This document shows, piece after piece, positions 20,210 through 27,662 of a DNA stretch of 64,000 nucleotides; position 1 is the stretch's first letter; each line of letters opens with the position of its first letter. Where the stretch lies: assembly GCF_900112615.1 (NCBI RefSeq), contig NZ_FOMK01000002.1:682001-746000 (forward strand), given 5' to 3'. Made by a program: the position numbers and the translations under genes. The notes below the pieces were generated by a model. That model worked only from the letters and a program-made list of their open reading frames with translations, searched no databases and was not told the origin of the DNA. This DNA comes from Chitinophaga sp. CF118 (GTDB lineage: Bacteria > Bacteroidota > Bacteroidia > Chitinophagales > Chitinophagaceae).

Positions 20210-20632
20210 TTATCCGTAAATCACATTTAATGTAATAGGTGCACCGGTCAGCAGTTTGGAGATCGGGCAATTTTCCTTCGCCAGTTGAGCACTCGATTTA
20301 AATGCTTCTTCAGATACGCCATCAATCTTTGAAGCGGTTAATTCCAGTGCAATACCTGTAATCTTCTGGGAAGCAGGATCCAGTTCAATCACTGCTTTGG
20401 TATCCAGATCACCGGCAGTAATTCCCTGTTGTGTTAAAATAGCTGATACAGCCATTGTAAAACATCCTGCATGACCTGCAGCAACCAGTTCTTCCGGATT
20501 GGTGCCTATACCGTCAGCAAAGCGGGTATTAAATGAGTACTGGGTTTTATTCAAAACAGTGCTCTGTGTTGAAATGTTACCTTTACCTTCTTTTAAGTTA
20601 CCGTTCCAGTGTGCATTTGATGTTCTTTTCAT
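20210..20632 (-). CDS. OsmC-family peroxiredoxin
   Basis: 140 residues from the ATG at 20632 (MKRTSNAHWNGNLKEGKG), the usual OsmC length; an upstream in-frame start at 20725 would add 31 residues unlike the family. The two redox cysteines are present, in AAGHAGCFTMAVS and in AKENCPISKLL, along with the conserved NPEELVAAGHAGCF region. The family reduces organic hydroperoxides in the cytoplasm, often under osmotic or oxidative stress. It is divergent from the fucosidase gene and probably monocistronic. Confidence 0.9.
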   Translation of the reverse strand: MKRTSNAHWNGNLKEGKGNISTQSTVLNKTQYSFNTRFADGIGTNPEELVAAGHAGCFTMAVSAILTQQGITAGDLDTKAVIELDPASQKITGIALELTASKIDGVSEEAFKSSAQLAKENCPISKLLTGAPITLNVIYG

Positions 20633-20753
20633 TTTGCTTGATTTTATAACACAAATTTCAGGGTAATAGTTGATAATGATTTTAACCCAGGTTAAAATGT
20701 GCAATAATTTCGAGGGTATATACAAATAGTCAGGATATTTTCTATTTTACATT

Positions 20754-20775
20754 CACCCATTTCCAAAAATGGGTG
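20754..20775 (+). promoter_or_regulatory. Hairpin/palindrome in the fucosidase leader region
   Basis: CACCCATTT and AAATGGGTG form a perfect 9-bp inverted repeat with a 4-base loop, 28 bases before the fucosidase ATG and between two divergent genes. It could be an operator or a leader hairpin. Confidence 0.4.
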
Positions 20776-20803
20776 TAGTTCTTATTTTAATTAAACAGGT
20801 CTC

Positions 20804-22156
20804 ATGAAAAGAATATTAACCATTTTACTCATTGCACTCTCATGTGCATCCGCCACGGAGGCACAACAAAAGAAAAAAATAGGTAATGAAACACCTGCTC
20901 AGAAAGAGCAGCGAATGGCGTGGTGGTCGCACGACAGGTTCGGTATGTTTATCCATTTTGGCACATATGCTATGGCCGCAAGGCATGAATGGGTGAAAAG
21001 GTATGAACGTATGACCAATGAACAATATCAGCCCTACTTTGATCTGTTCAACCCGGATCTGTATAACCCAAAGGAATGGGCCAAACGTGCCAAAGCTGCA
21101 GGGATGAAGTACGCTGTACTCACTACCAAACACCATGAAGGCTTTTGCCTGTTTGACTCGAAATTCACCGACTACAAAGCTACTAATACCCCGTTCAAAA
21201 GGGATCTTGTGAAAGAATTTGTAGATGCATTCAGGGCAGAAGGCATCAAAGTGGGATTCTATTACTCCCTGCTGGACTGGCACCATCCGGATTTCCCAAT
21301 TGACATTCTCCATCCGCAGCAGCCTGCCAATGATTCCGATACTGCTTACGCCCGCCTGAATAAAGGCCGGGACATGGCTAAATACCGGAAATACCTCCAC
21401 GACCAGATCACTGAATTGCTGACTAAATACGGTAAGATTGATATCATGTGGCTGGACTTCTCCTACCCCGGTAATAAAGGGCATGGAAAAGGGAAAGAAG
21501 AATGGGGCTCCGTTGAGTTATTGAAACTCATCCGCAAATTACAACCAGGTATTATCGTTGACAACAGGCTTGATCTTGACGATTATGAAGATGGCGCTGA
21601 TTTCGCCACACCGGAACAGGTAAAACCTTCTGAATTAAAAAGCCAGTATGATGGATTACCCTTTGAAACCTGCCAGACCTTTTCCGGCTCATGGGGTTAC
21701 TATCGCGATGAAAACAGCTGGAAAAGCAACCACGACCTGCTTACCCTGTTAATCACCTCCGTAAGCAAAAGTGGCAACCTGATCCTGAATGTTGGCCCCA
21801 CAGCACGTGGTACATTCGATTACCGCGCCGAACGTGCGCTTGACAGTATCGGACTTTGGATGCACGTGAATAACCGCGCTATCTATGGTTGTAAAGAAGC
21901 ACCTGCCAGTTTTGAAGCACCGGAAAATACCATGTTGACGTACAATCCGTCTACTAAAAGATTATATGTTCATCTTATGAAATATCCCTCCGGAACTATC
22001 ACATTAGCCGGATATGCGGGCAACGTAAAATATACACAGTTCGTACACGATAATTCTGAGGTTAAAAGAGAAGTAAAAGGAAAAGACCTGGTGTTAACAT
22101 TGCCAGTGTTACAACCTCCTTATACAATACCTGTGATCGAAGTTGTACTTAAATAA
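20804..22156 (+). CDS. Alpha-L-fucosidase, GH29
   Basis: 450 residues with a signal peptide (MKRILTILLIALSCASATEA). The GH29 hallmarks are FGMFIHFGTYA, TTKHHEGFCLFDS, the YYSLLDWHHPDF loop and DIMWLDFSYP, whose Asp near residue 219 is the expected nucleophile. SGNLILNVGPTARG and a short C-terminal beta domain follow. It releases terminal L-fucose with retention; the export signal suggests a periplasmic site. The gene is convergent with the DUF6266 pair across a strong bidirectional terminator. A perfect hairpin sits in its leader region. Confidence 0.93.
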   Translation: MKRILTILLIALSCASATEAQQKKKIGNETPAQKEQRMAWWSHDRFGMFIHFGTYAMAARHEWVKRYERMTNEQYQPYFDLFNPDLYNPKEWAKRAKAAGMKYAVLTTKHHEGFCLFDSKFTDYKATNTPFKRDLVKEFVDAFRAEGIKVGFYYSLLDWHHPDFPIDILHPQQPANDSDTAYARLNKGRDMAKYRKYLHDQITELLTKYGKIDIMWLDFSYPGNKGHGKGKEEWGSVELLKLIRKLQPGIIVDNRLDLDDYEDGADFATPEQVKPSELKSQYDGLPFETCQTFSGSWGYYRDENSWKSNHDLLTLLITSVSKSGNLILNVGPTARGTFDYRAERALDSIGLWMHVNNRAIYGCKEAPASFEAPENTMLTYNPSTKRLYVHLMKYPSGTITLAGYAGNVKYTQFVHDNSEVKREVKGKDLVLTLPVLQPPYTIPVIEVVLK

Positions 22157-22160
22157 TTAA

Positions 22161-22195
22161 AACAGGGGGCTGACCTTAAATGTCAGCCCCCTGTT
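22161..22195. terminator. Bidirectional terminator
   Basis: AACAGGGGGCTGAC and GTCAGCCCCCTGTT form a perfect 14-bp stem with a 7-base loop, centred between the convergent fucosidase (stop 22156) and DUF6266-like gene (stop 22203). Confidence 0.8.
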
Positions 22196-22202
22196 CATCA
22201 AC

Positions 22203-22829
22203 TTAAATTATCTGACCTAAATATAAACTGTTCCCACACAGTATACTGTTCTCCGCTTTGAATGACAGGTAAATTTCTATAGTTTTCCCCTTCCAGGAAT
22301 CATCAGGCAATTTTAATGTGTCAATCCCCGCACTTCTTTTTGCACCACACAAAGTATACACCGCTTCATTCAATTCTGGTGTATAAGCCAGTAACATCAC
22401 GTGATCATTGCCATGTGCATAACTAAGATCCGGCGTCCATGTAAATATCAGATTATCAACCTCCTTCACTACCGAAGCATTTATATCCTGTGTATTTATA
22501 GGCCCTTCAGACAATCTTACTTTTGAATAATCTATAGTCTCTCCTTCAATAGCATCTTTAACCAGATAGGAAGTTGCAATATTACATGCACGAGACTTTC
22601 TAGTTAAAGCTATATATTCAAAGCCCACTTTTGCAAATTCAAGAATAGGATGTAAGAAATGATTTGCTGCTTTTATCCTTTGTCTGCTTGCCACCTGCTT
22701 TTCTGTAGGAGGCTTAGTGCTCTTTCTCCGACGGCTGCGGATAATATATTCGCCATTGAGCATGTAACCTTCAATGTTACCTATTTTGCCCGTTATACCG
22801 CCTAAAATACCATTTTTTAAACGTGCCAT
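22203..22829 (-). CDS. DUF6266-like protein (second of pair)
   Basis: 208 residues. The N-terminus MARLKNGILGGITGKIGNIEG followed by RSRRRKSTKPPTEKQVASRQR is the diagnostic N-terminal pattern of DUF6266: a GGxxGKxGxxxG segment, then a PPTxxQxxxR segment. The rest is predicted to be beta-rich with LPDDSWKGKTIEIYLSF near the end. Its neighbour upstream is a paralogue 16 bases away. Function is unknown; no signal peptide is seen. The C-terminal half looks like an Ig/Fn3-type sandwich (VDNLIFTWTPDL), which is inference. Confidence 0.8.
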   Translation of the reverse strand: MARLKNGILGGITGKIGNIEGYMLNGEYIIRSRRRKSTKPPTEKQVASRQRIKAANHFLHPILEFAKVGFEYIALTRKSRACNIATSYLVKDAIEGETIDYSKVRLSEGPINTQDINASVVKEVDNLIFTWTPDLSYAHGNDHVMLLAYTPELNEAVYTLCGAKRSAGIDTLKLPDDSWKGKTIEIYLSFKAENSILCGNSLYLGQII

Positions 22830-22845
22830 TATAATCTGGTTTTAA

Positions 22846-23487
22846 TTATATCATTGTAACTGCTCCTGCATAGATGCTATTACTTACTCTTCCCGATATA
22901 CCTGAAAAAGCCAGGTAGCAGTGCACTTCATCTCCGGCAAAGTCAACTGGCAGCTGGATTATATAAGTCAATGCAGATCTTGATGTAGCATTGAGTTTCG
23001 TTGTCACCTCATTCTTAATTGGGTTGCAAACCAGTACCATTAACCGATCTGCCGGATCGGTTAATTTCATAGCATTAGGATTCGCTATCCACGTAAATAT
23101 AATTTTGCCATCCCCCACCGCTTCAATTACAATGCCTTTAGGAGCAATTAAACTACCACGACTAAAAGACAACTCAGGATAATCAATAGTAAAGTCGGGC
23201 GACACACCACTTAACGCATTTTTATAGTTATAACGACAGGCCGCATTCATAGCCGTTTCTCCCGGTTTATGCTCCCTGAAGCCTATATCTATCAGGTCCT
23301 TAAAGTAAGAAAGCAGACTGCTGACAATAGTAAGCTTATTACGTTGGCCAATTTGCTTTTGTGAAGGAGGTTTGGTGGAAGTCCGGTGCAAACTGGTAAT
23401 AACATTTTGCCCTCTTGACCACATACCGATAAGGGGGCCTACTTTGCCTTCAAAACCACCAAATGGTCCTTTTAACTGAGTTCCCAT
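22846..23487 (-). CDS. DUF6266-like protein (first of pair)
   Basis: 213 residues, with the same layout as the downstream gene: LKGPFGGFEGKVGPLIGMWS, then TSTKPPSQKQIGQRNKL, then the conserved GVSPDFTIDYPELSFSRGSL block typical of DUF6266. The C-terminal sandwich begins near GKIIFTWIANPNAMK. The pair probably forms an operon read leftward from about 23520. Divergence between the two is high, so the duplication is old. Function is unknown. Confidence 0.82.
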   Translation of the reverse strand: MGTQLKGPFGGFEGKVGPLIGMWSRGQNVITSLHRTSTKPPSQKQIGQRNKLTIVSSLLSYFKDLIDIGFREHKPGETAMNAACRYNYKNALSGVSPDFTIDYPELSFSRGSLIAPKGIVIEAVGDGKIIFTWIANPNAMKLTDPADRLMVLVCNPIKNEVTTKLNATSRSALTYIIQLPVDFAGDEVHCYLAFSGISGRVSNSIYAGAVTMI

Positions 23488-24085
23488 AGTGTTATGAGTT
23501 TTGGGTGTTTAAAACAGAGCTACAGGGGTTTGAAATGGGTTAACTGTAGCTGTAATTATTCTACTTACGGGATATAGAATAAATACACTGGCAATGTAAT
23601 AAATATTCTAACATACAAGTGTATATTTCTTGTGTCCAAACTAGCTATATTCATAATAGTGTCTTGCATATGAGTTCTTAGAAAGTAGCACTTTAAGACG
23701 ATGCTTGGTCGGTGGTTGATCGATGGTTAATCGGTCGTGACCGTCTAACCACCGATCAACCACCGACCAAGCATCGATTAACCATCGGTCAAAACTGGAA
23801 GTCTTTCCCAACTCTTTCCGAAGATACTATAAAGAATACTACAAGATGCCTCATCCATAATAAGTAAGTAGTCTTAATCGATTCTCATAAAATATTATTG
23901 AATCCTTTGTATTAATACCTCCCGTTTACATTGAAGTTGCCTGCCAATTACAACCATGTGTTCTTCAGCAGTCATATTATGTAATAAATTATTACAAAGT
24001 TTAATTATGAACATTTTGAGTATCTTAAGCAGGTTGATACGCTGATTTTCAGAGTATAGTAAGACGTATGTCATGAATTTTATTT
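23488..24085. other. Intergenic region of about 600 bp carrying the palindrome
   Basis: Apart from the palindrome at 23701-23787, no coding frame or RNA gene is recognised. It is AT-rich except within the palindrome. The left part should hold the DUF6266 promoter; the right end holds the promoter of the ATPase-like gene. Confidence 0.5.
23701..23787. repeat. Long nested palindrome (22-bp perfect arms plus 13-bp inner pair)
   Basis: ATGCTTGGTCGGTGGTTGAT(CG) at 23701-23722 is the exact reverse complement of 23753-23774. A second pair, CGATGGTTAATCG at 23721-23733 and CGATTAACCATCG at 23775-23787, overlaps it, so alternative foldings exist. GGTTGATCG/GGTTAATCG-like words repeat throughout. It lies in a gene-free stretch. 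Confidence 0.85.
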
Positions 24086-24093
24086 TATCTTTG
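24086..24093 (+). promoter_or_regulatory. -7 box of the AAA-ATPase-like gene, implying a leaderless mRNA
   Basis: TATCTTTG matches TAnnTTTG. Its end is only 5 bases before the ATG at 24099, so initiation at the usual distance would fall on or next to the start codon. No good TTG element was found at -33. Confidence 0.45.
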
Positions 24094-24098
24094 CCAGC

Positions 24099-25631
24099 AT
24101 GAATAAGTATCCAATAGGTTTGCAGGATTTCGGGAAAATAAGAAGGGATGGTTTTTTATACATTGATAAAACCCAACTTATCTATAACCTGATTGAATCC
24201 GGTAACTACTATTTCCTTAGTCGTCCCAGACGTTTTGGTAAATCGCTATTGCTGTCTACTATTAAGGAGATTTTCAATGGCAATAAAAAGTTATTTGAGG
24301 GGCTGTGGATACACGATCAATGGAATTGGGAGCAAACACACCCTGTAATACATCTCAGATTTAGTCAAATTGCTTACAAAGAACTTGGGTTAATTGAAGC
24401 CATTAGCCGGGAACTCGATTTTTTAGCGAAAGAATTTGATATTCAGCTAGTTGAAGATAATCTTGCATTAAAATTCAGGGAATTGATCAGGAAAGCGGCG
24501 AAGAAAGGCCGGGTAGTAATCCTGATTGATGAATATGATAAGCCGATTACGGATTACCTGGAAGATTTGGAGAAAGTAGAAGAGAATCGCTCAGTGTTTA
24601 AAAGTTTTTATTCGGTATTAAAGGATGCAGATGAATATATTCGTTTGTTACTGATTACTGGTGTAAGTCGGTTTACCAAAGTAAGTATTTTTTCTGATCT
24701 GAATAACCTGAATGATATTACGATACATCGCAGCTATGCTACGATAGCCGGTATAACCCAACAGGAACTGGAAAGTAATTTTGCGGAAGAGATCACTGAA
24801 ATGCAACAACGTCAGCCGGATTTGTTAAGTAAACTGAAATTTTGGTACAACGGGTATGCCTGGCATGAAGATGCAGAACGGGTATATAATCCTTTTTCCA
24901 TATTAAAATATATGGATGGCCGTGATTTCAGAAATTACTGGTTTCAAACTGGCACGCCTACCTGGCTGGTTAAACACATGAAAGAAAGTGGAGAATTTGA
25001 ATTTGAAAATATCCATATTGACGAAATTGCTCTTGGTAATTTAAATGTGGAGCATTTTTCATCTCTTCCAGTTTTGTTCCAGACAGGGTATCTGACACTT
25101 AAAGGATATGATACCGATGCTGAATTATATAAACTTGGATATCCAAATAAAGAAGTAGAAGACAGTTTAAATGATGCACTGCTCAGTGCTTATAGGAATG
25201 TATATCCTGCCAGTAATTCTGTAGCAGTCACCACTGATTTAGGAAAGGCATTGAAGAGTAATGATATACCTCAAATGATCAAAGCGCTGGATGTAATTTT
25301 ATCTACCATCCCTTATGATCATTGGAGAGCAGAAAGCGAATCTATCTTTCATATCATTGTTCATCTTTCCTTTAAGCGCCTGGGTCTTGATGTACGTAGC
25401 GAAGTGCATAGTTCCACCGGCAGATGTGATATACTGGTATTTACCGATAAATATATTTTTGCTATAGAGTTGAAACTGAATGGTACCGCGCAGACAGCTC
25501 TTGATCAGATATTTGATAAGGGTTATTTACGTTCTTATCAGTTAGACGCGAGAAAAAAAATAGCCATTGGCATTAATTTTTCATCTGAGAAACGGTCTGT
25601 AGAAGAATTTCTGGTAAAGGAAATAGAATAA
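24099..25631 (+). CDS. AAA-ATPase-like / PD-(D/E)XK nuclease-domain protein
   Basis: 510 residues. The N-terminus (YPIGLQDFGKIRRDGFLYID) and the P-loop region SRPRRFGKSLLLS near residue 46 identify the AAA-ATPase-like family; VVILIDEYDKPITD near 143 is the Walker B region. The C-terminal domain has GRCDILVFTDKYIFAIELKL, the D...ExK core of a PD-(D/E)XK fold (about 447-466). The family is abundant in Bacteroidota, often in many copies per genome. Its role is unsettled; mobile or defence-associated nuclease has been suggested. Its probable leaderless transcript and isolated position suggest a self-contained unit. It ends at a bidirectional terminator. Confidence 0.88.
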   Translation: MNKYPIGLQDFGKIRRDGFLYIDKTQLIYNLIESGNYYFLSRPRRFGKSLLLSTIKEIFNGNKKLFEGLWIHDQWNWEQTHPVIHLRFSQIAYKELGLIEAISRELDFLAKEFDIQLVEDNLALKFRELIRKAAKKGRVVILIDEYDKPITDYLEDLEKVEENRSVFKSFYSVLKDADEYIRLLLITGVSRFTKVSIFSDLNNLNDITIHRSYATIAGITQQELESNFAEEITEMQQRQPDLLSKLKFWYNGYAWHEDAERVYNPFSILKYMDGRDFRNYWFQTGTPTWLVKHMKESGEFEFENIHIDEIALGNLNVEHFSSLPVLFQTGYLTLKGYDTDAELYKLGYPNKEVEDSLNDALLSAYRNVYPASNSVAVTTDLGKALKSNDIPQMIKALDVILSTIPYDHWRAESESIFHIIVHLSFKRLGLDVRSEVHSSTGRCDILVFTDKYIFAIELKLNGTAQTALDQIFDKGYLRSYQLDARKKIAIGINFSSEKRSVEEFLVKEIE

Positions 25632-25707
25632 TTCACATTGCTCTCTTTATATTACATTTTTGGTTTTACCAGGTATATAAACGAGCAATTGTAATATCAA
25701 ATTAAGC

Positions 25708-25745
25708 AAAAGTAGGCGTATCAAAAATCTGATACGCCTACTTTT
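25708..25745. terminator. Bidirectional terminator
   Basis: AAAAGTAGGCGTATCA and TGATACGCCTACTTTT are perfect 16-bp arms with a 6-base loop, between the convergent ATPase-like gene and the SDR gene. Confidence 0.85.
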
Positions 25746-25762
25746 TATTTAAAACCCTATTC

Positions 25763-26437
25763 TTAATAGGCTTCGATTCCGGGCACTGTGATGTTCCAAA
25801 ACTTACCGCTTTCTGAATTAGAGGTAATACCCTGATAAAGTCCGTCAGCTGCTTGTCCAGGCGTCAGCGGAGCCTGATCGCCACCCAATCTGGTCTGAAC
25901 CCAGCCCGGATGCATAGGAGTCACCCGGATATGCTGATCCGCAAGACGCGTAGCCAGCATGGCCGCATACATATTAATTGCGGCTTTCGACATCCGGTAA
26001 CCCGGGCCATTCGCTGCGGCGTTTTTCGGTAATCCCATATTGCTGGAGATAAATATGACCTGTCCTCCAGTGTTGATGTAGTTTAATAAGGGCTCCGTAA
26101 AAAACACAACACCTGTGATGTTGGTATCCAGCGTTTGCGTAAATGCTTCGTACTCCGGTTTTACTTCAAATACATCTGGTGCAGCACCCGCATTATTAAC
26201 CAGCAGGTCAATACCATTAGCTAATGCTTTGATTTTGCTTACGGCCCTTTGAATACTGAGGGGGTCAGTTACTTCCAGAGCAACCACCTCTAAGTTAGGA
26301 TGTACTAAAGTGTTTAATTCGCCCGACCTCGTAGTGCCGAATACGTTATAATTTTCTTCTAAAAGTTTCTTTGTTAATGCCAGACCGATACCACTGCTTA
26401 TGCCGGTAACCACAGCTGTTTTGTTCGAATTGTTCAT
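25763..26437 (-). CDS. Short-chain dehydrogenase/reductase
   Basis: 224 residues with the classical SDR features: nucleotide-binding TGISSGIG at residues 11-18, LLVNNAGAAP, the catalytic Ser within VIFISSNMG and YRMSKAA as the YxxxK pair. An NADP preference is suggested by the Arg in TTRSGEL after strand 2. The substrate is unknown. It is downstream of a SnoaL-like gene (21-base gap) and probably co-transcribed; a short AraC-type regulator gene lies just upstream of both. Confidence 0.9.
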   Translation of the reverse strand: MNNSNKTAVVTGISSGIGLALTKKLLEENYNVFGTTRSGELNTLVHPNLEVVALEVTDPLSIQRAVSKIKALANGIDLLVNNAGAAPDVFEVKPEYEAFTQTLDTNITGVVFFTEPLLNYINTGGQVIFISSNMGLPKNAAANGPGYRMSKAAINMYAAMLATRLADQHIRVTPMHPGWVQTRLGGDQAPLTPGQAADGLYQGITSNSESGKFWNITVPGIEAY

Positions 26438-26458
26438 TGTCTTTTATTTAATTGTTTG

Positions 26459-26917
26459 TTAATTGTCGCCTAAACCTTTTCCAGACCATGCACCACTTTG
26501 CATAAGTAGTCCGAACCAGTCTTCCAGATGCCAGGTATGAGTAAGTTTACCATCTTTCAGATAATGAAATTCATGCAGGGCTATTGAAACCCTTTTATCT
26601 GTGGCCGGAATACCCAGTACCTCACGATGATGAGTAAATGTAATTTCGGCACGTACGCCCGCACGTTCATGTGTGCCAAACATTTCATGGACGATGATCT
26701 CTACATCCGGGAATGCTGCAGAAAAATTACGGATGATATCTTTCAGTCCCTGAGGGCCATCAGCCTGCCCTGGAGCTAATGGAATATCTTTCCAATCAGG
26801 TGTACACACCTCATCCAGCAATTCAGGTTTTTTTTCTTTCCAGGCACTATAAAATGTATTGATAGCTTGTCGCTCTGCCTGGGTCAGAGCTTTGACCTTT
26901 TCCTCTTCAATTTTCAT
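26459..26917 (-). CDS. SnoaL-like polyketide-cyclase-family (ester cyclase) protein
   Basis: 152 residues with the NTF2-like fold pattern of the SnoaL family: an N-terminal helix (INTFYSAWKEKKPELLDEV), PDWKDIPLAPGQADGPQGLK, a strand with FPDVEIIVHEMFGTHERAGV and the C-terminal HEFHYLKDGKLTHTWHLEDW. Members are cyclases, isomerases or small-molecule binding proteins; the reaction here is unknown. Pairing with an SDR suggests a small metabolic unit. Confidence 0.8.
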   Translation of the reverse strand: MKIEEEKVKALTQAERQAINTFYSAWKEKKPELLDEVCTPDWKDIPLAPGQADGPQGLKDIIRNFSAAFPDVEIIVHEMFGTHERAGVRAEITFTHHREVLGIPATDKRVSIALHEFHYLKDGKLTHTWHLEDWFGLLMQSGAWSGKGLGDN

Positions 26918-27149
26918 TTGTTAATGATTTATGAAAGCAAAGGTCGGCTGAAGTGGATATGGAACTGTGGTGAGGATTTTAGTATTATTGGTGACTATTT
27001 AAGCTTTCTGTAATTCAATAGATCTTCGCATAGAAAGCCGGAACTATTATTGCGAAACAGTTCTTACAGGGGGATGTTACTTTAAATTTTGAGAGAAGGA
27101 TTTGCTGCCAGCGGGTAATTCAAGCGTATGGGGCGCAGCCTTTATGGGG

Positions 27150-27524
27150 TTAATTGCTTAATAAACTACGATAGACTGTAGGTGTCATACCTTCATATTG
27201 TTTGAAGAACTTCGTGAAATTAGATTTATCATACGTTAACCGTGTAGCAACATCTCCAATAGTAAGCGTATTATCTGATAAAAGCTTCTTTGCCTCCTCA
27301 ACGATCCGCTGTTCATAAAAATGGCAGGGATGAAATCCCGTATGTAATTTAATTACATTACTTATGTGTACCGGGTGAAGACACATGATGCCGGCAATAT
27401 CCTTTAAATGAAACATCTCTTCTACCCTTCCGGCCATAAAATCGTCGATGTGTTTATTCATCTCCTCCAGAAACGACGCCGTAATTTCTGCCTGCCTGTT
27501 CATGTATTTTTGTGGAAGTTTCAT
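27150..27524 (-). CDS. Short AraC-family transcriptional regulator
   Basis: 124 residues, essentially only the double helix-turn-helix domain: LKDIAGIMCLHPVHISNV for the first motif and TIGDVATRLTYDKSNFTKF followed by F..YEGMTPTVYR for the second. There is no sensor domain, so it may respond through protein partners or dosage. It lies 232 bases upstream of the SnoaL/SDR pair on the same strand and is a candidate regulator of it. No other function is evident. Confidence 0.85.
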   Translation of the reverse strand: MKLPQKYMNRQAEITASFLEEMNKHIDDFMAGRVEEMFHLKDIAGIMCLHPVHISNVIKLHTGFHPCHFYEQRIVEEAKKLLSDNTLTIGDVATRLTYDKSNFTKFFKQYEGMTPTVYRSLLSN

Positions 27525-27602
27525 AAAGCAAAAACAATTCTTTACAAAGTTCCTGTTTTTTCGACAAAAACTGTGGTGAATATTTAAGTTTTTAAGAATT
27601 AA

Positions 27603-27640
27603 AAACCGGGAACATTACAGTCACATGTATTGTTCCCGGT
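27603..27640 (-). terminator. Terminator of the TonB-receptor operon
   Basis: AACCGGGAACA and TGTTCCCGGTT form a perfect 11-bp stem with a 16-base loop, 23 bases beyond the receptor stop. It separates the receptor operon from the AraC gene. Confidence 0.7.
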
Positions 27641-27662
27641 TAAAACCTCTGGTAGAGATATA

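Noticed and set aside
20840..21484. 214-codon minus-strand frame
   Set aside because: Antisense to the GH29 gene, whose residues and motifs are conserved on the plus strand.
23701..23787. Palindrome considered as a rho-independent terminator or CRISPR unit
   Set aside because: It is too long, lacks a T-run, does not follow a gene and is not repeated with spacers.
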